From Bog-756 sp035531955 (GTDB lineage Bacteria > Actinomycetota > Acidimicrobiia > Acidimicrobiales > RAAP-2), in contig DATKRZ010000065.1 of NCBI GenBank assembly GCA_035531955.1, positions 1 through 52,622 on the forward strand: 52,622 bases of DNA, read 5' to 3'. Below, one piece after another: positions 51,400 to 52,622 of the stretch. A program made the position numbers and the translations under genes. A model generated the notes under the pieces. That model saw only the letters and a program-made list of their open reading frames with translations. It did no database searches and was not told where the DNA came from. Position 1 is the stretch's first letter, and each line of letters opens with the position of its first letter.

Positions 51400-52020
51400 T
51401 CAGGACCCAGCCAACACCTGCTTCTTCACCTGCCTGAACTGGTCGACCAGGCGGCTGAAGGTTGCCGACGTCCCGTCGGTGTCGGCCCCGAAGTGCAGTC
51501 TCATCTCGGTGAGCTCCTCGAGGTCGGCGTGCATGGCCGCATCGACCATCGATTGGTGACACCCATAGACACTGCAGCAGGTATCGATGGTCGCCCAGAA
51601 GAAGTCCTGGTTTGGCGCGTCGACCGCACCGACGAGAGCCATGGCGTCAAGGGTCAGGTCGATGGCCACCATCTGGGCCCCCATGAAGATGGAGACCATC
51701 GTCCCCCGGAGGGCCACGTCGGCCGGGGCCTTGACCGTGTTGCTGCCGAACCAGAACGTGTTCGCCAGGCTCTCTACCTCGAGGGCGATGGGTTCCATCT
51801 GGCTCCGGGCACGCCGGTAGAGATCGCCGATCCGCTCGCGGGCCTCGCCCTCGAGGGCCAGCGCCTCGGCGAGCTCCTCCAGGGTGGCGAAAGTCAGCGA
51901 CAGGCGCCGTTCCAGATCGTTGACCTGGAACTGGAGACTCTCCCCCTTCTGTCTCCTCCTCATCCCAAAGATCCTTGCGTCAGGGAGGTTCGTCGTCAAC
52001 TGATTCCAGGACCGGTGCAT
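51400..52020 (-). CDS. Unrecognised helical protein
   Basis: This 206-residue, mostly alpha-helical protein contains a long coiled-coil-like stretch (VNDLERRLSLTFATLEELAEALALEGEARERIGDLYRRA, in parts), a hydrophobic central region (GTMVSIFMGAQMVAIDLTLDAMALVG) and a CCSVYGCH motif. The C-terminus is QFRQVKKQVLAGS. ATG 52020 has GGAGG about ten bases upstream; ATG 51960 (MRRRQKGES) is an alternative start. No family is recognised. Confidence 0.65.
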   Translation of the reverse strand: MHRSWNQLTTNLPDARIFGMRRRQKGESLQFQVNDLERRLSLTFATLEELAEALALEGEARERIGDLYRRARSQMEPIALEVESLANTFWFGSNTVKAPADVALRGTMVSIFMGAQMVAIDLTLDAMALVGAVDAPNQDFFWATIDTCCSVYGCHQSMVDAAMHADLEELTEMRLHFGADTDGTSATFSRLVDQFRQVKKQVLAGS

Positions 52021-52242
52021 GTCAGCCCAACCTCCGGTGGTGGGATCCGTCCGGATTCGGCGATCCGGGCAACCGGCTCCAGTGCTCGTGCCTACCGGGG
52101 GCGGAGAGTTGTACGATCGCATCTCACGATGACCTGGCGACCTCGCTCGACCACCTGGCGCCGAGCTGCGAGCGGTGCTCCCCCTCCCCGCCGGACGGGT
52201 GAGGGCAGGCACCCCCGGGGTGCAAGCTGATACACCAGACCA

Positions 52243-52318
52243 GGGGCAGTAGCTCAGTGGTCAGAGCAGGGGACTCATAATCCCTCGGTCGCAGGTTCGA
52301 TCCCTGCCTGCCCCACCA
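52243..52318 (+). tRNA. tRNA with CAT anticodon (Met, or Ile2 if lysidine-modified)
   Basis: The 76-base cloverleaf has acceptor GGGGCAG/CTGCCCC, anticodon stem GGGGA/TCCCT with loop CTCATAA, T-arm GCAGG-TTCGATC-CCTGC, and an encoded CCA at 52316-52318. It is not an initiator type, since the acceptor pair at position 1 is matched. Elongator Met and lysidine-modified Ile2 cannot be separated with confidence by eye. Confidence 0.93.
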
Positions 52319-52501
52319 GTCAAGGACTCCAATCCGGTAGCGGGGCCGGAAGTGCTCACGGCGGCCTGCGCATCGACCCTCAGAGCGCTCCTTCGGCCAA
52401 CGAGGTGCCGTCAGGGCAACGTCGGCTCCGGAACCGGTGAGGTGGCAGTGCGTGAACAGTCGAACTCACCGGACGTCCCACACAAGCAGGAGGGTCGACT
52501 C

Positions 52502-52612
52502 TCAGGCCACGGGTGGTGGCGTCACCTCGGGAGGTTGACCGCCGGGGCTGGACCCGGGTGGTCGCTGATAGCCCAGATGGCTCGCTCGCTGCAGATACTC
52601 GTCCGAGGTCAT
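52502..52612 (-). CDS. Possible 36-residue protein at the right edge
   Basis: ATG 52612 follows GAGGTGA and opens MTSDEYLQRASHLGYQRP, then a Pro/Gly-rich tail to TGA at 52502. The first half looks protein-like, but the length is too small for certainty. It lies downstream of and convergent with the CAT tRNA. Confidence 0.35.
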   Translation of the reverse strand: MTSDEYLQRASHLGYQRPPGSSPGGQPPEVTPPPVA

Positions 52613-52622
52613 TTCACCTCGT

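Overview
The window is very GC-rich actinobacterial chromosome with dense, mostly overlapping genes. An actinobacterium outside the best-known genera is likely, possibly an Acidimicrobiia-type lineage (inference from gene content, not proven). Supporting signs are a CHC2-type dnaG directly coupled to a principal sigma factor, a BldD-type regulator, a DtxR/IdeR-type regulator, CYP51 with a 3Fe-4S ferredoxin, and many genes whose -10 hexamer sits 5-8 bases before the start codon (leaderless transcripts).

Region 1 (1-10.3 kb) is a lipid/steroid-type oxidative locus. On the minus strand lie an unknown 247-residue protein, a TetR regulator, a CYP123-like P450, an SDR, CYP51, its ferredoxin and a SnoaL-like protein, nearly all overlapping by 4 bases. 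Divergent from them run a beta-hydroxyacid dehydrogenase, a carboxymuconolactone-decarboxylase-like protein, an SDR, an enoyl-CoA hydratase, a luciferase-like oxidoreductase and a hotdog thioesterase. As I remember it, the content and order closely match the Mycobacterium tuberculosis Rv0760c-Rv0771 neighbourhood. A palindrome between the two arms could control both. An orphan ABC-type substrate-binding lipoprotein follows.

Region 2 (11.7-32 kb) is the conserved housekeeping block: rpsT, lepA, a frameshifted PAP2 gene, a dtxR-like gene, CIRCE-hrcA-dnaJ-rsmE, a bldD homologue with a small HTH gene, then HIT-phoH-ybeY-CNNM-era, a minus-strand dinG and TSUP transporter, and uppS-recO-hemW-glyS.

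Region 3 (32-35.8 kb) is a second small catabolic cassette (SnoaL, DapB-like dehydrogenase, two SDRs). It has a divergent TetR gene whose operator-like inverted repeat supplies the -35 boxes of both promoters. Region 4 (36-42.6 kb) carries ppdK, dnaG and rpoD. The PPDK lacks the regulatory threonine beside its catalytic histidine.

Region 5 (42.7-48.7 kb) begins at tRNA-Asn(GTT) and ends at a 17-base exact repeat of the tRNA 3' end. This is the footprint of an integrated island. It is visibly less GC-rich than its surroundings and holds a phosphoesterase, an SRPBCC protein, a PadR-membrane protein pair behind a 9-bp inverted repeat, and several Cys/His-rich or basic microproteins. No integrase was seen. 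Region 6 (48.7-52.6 kb) has a lipoprotein that joins an alpha/beta hydrolase to a neocarzinostatin-like domain, two unrecognised helical proteins, a CAT-anticodon tRNA and sparse coding sequence.
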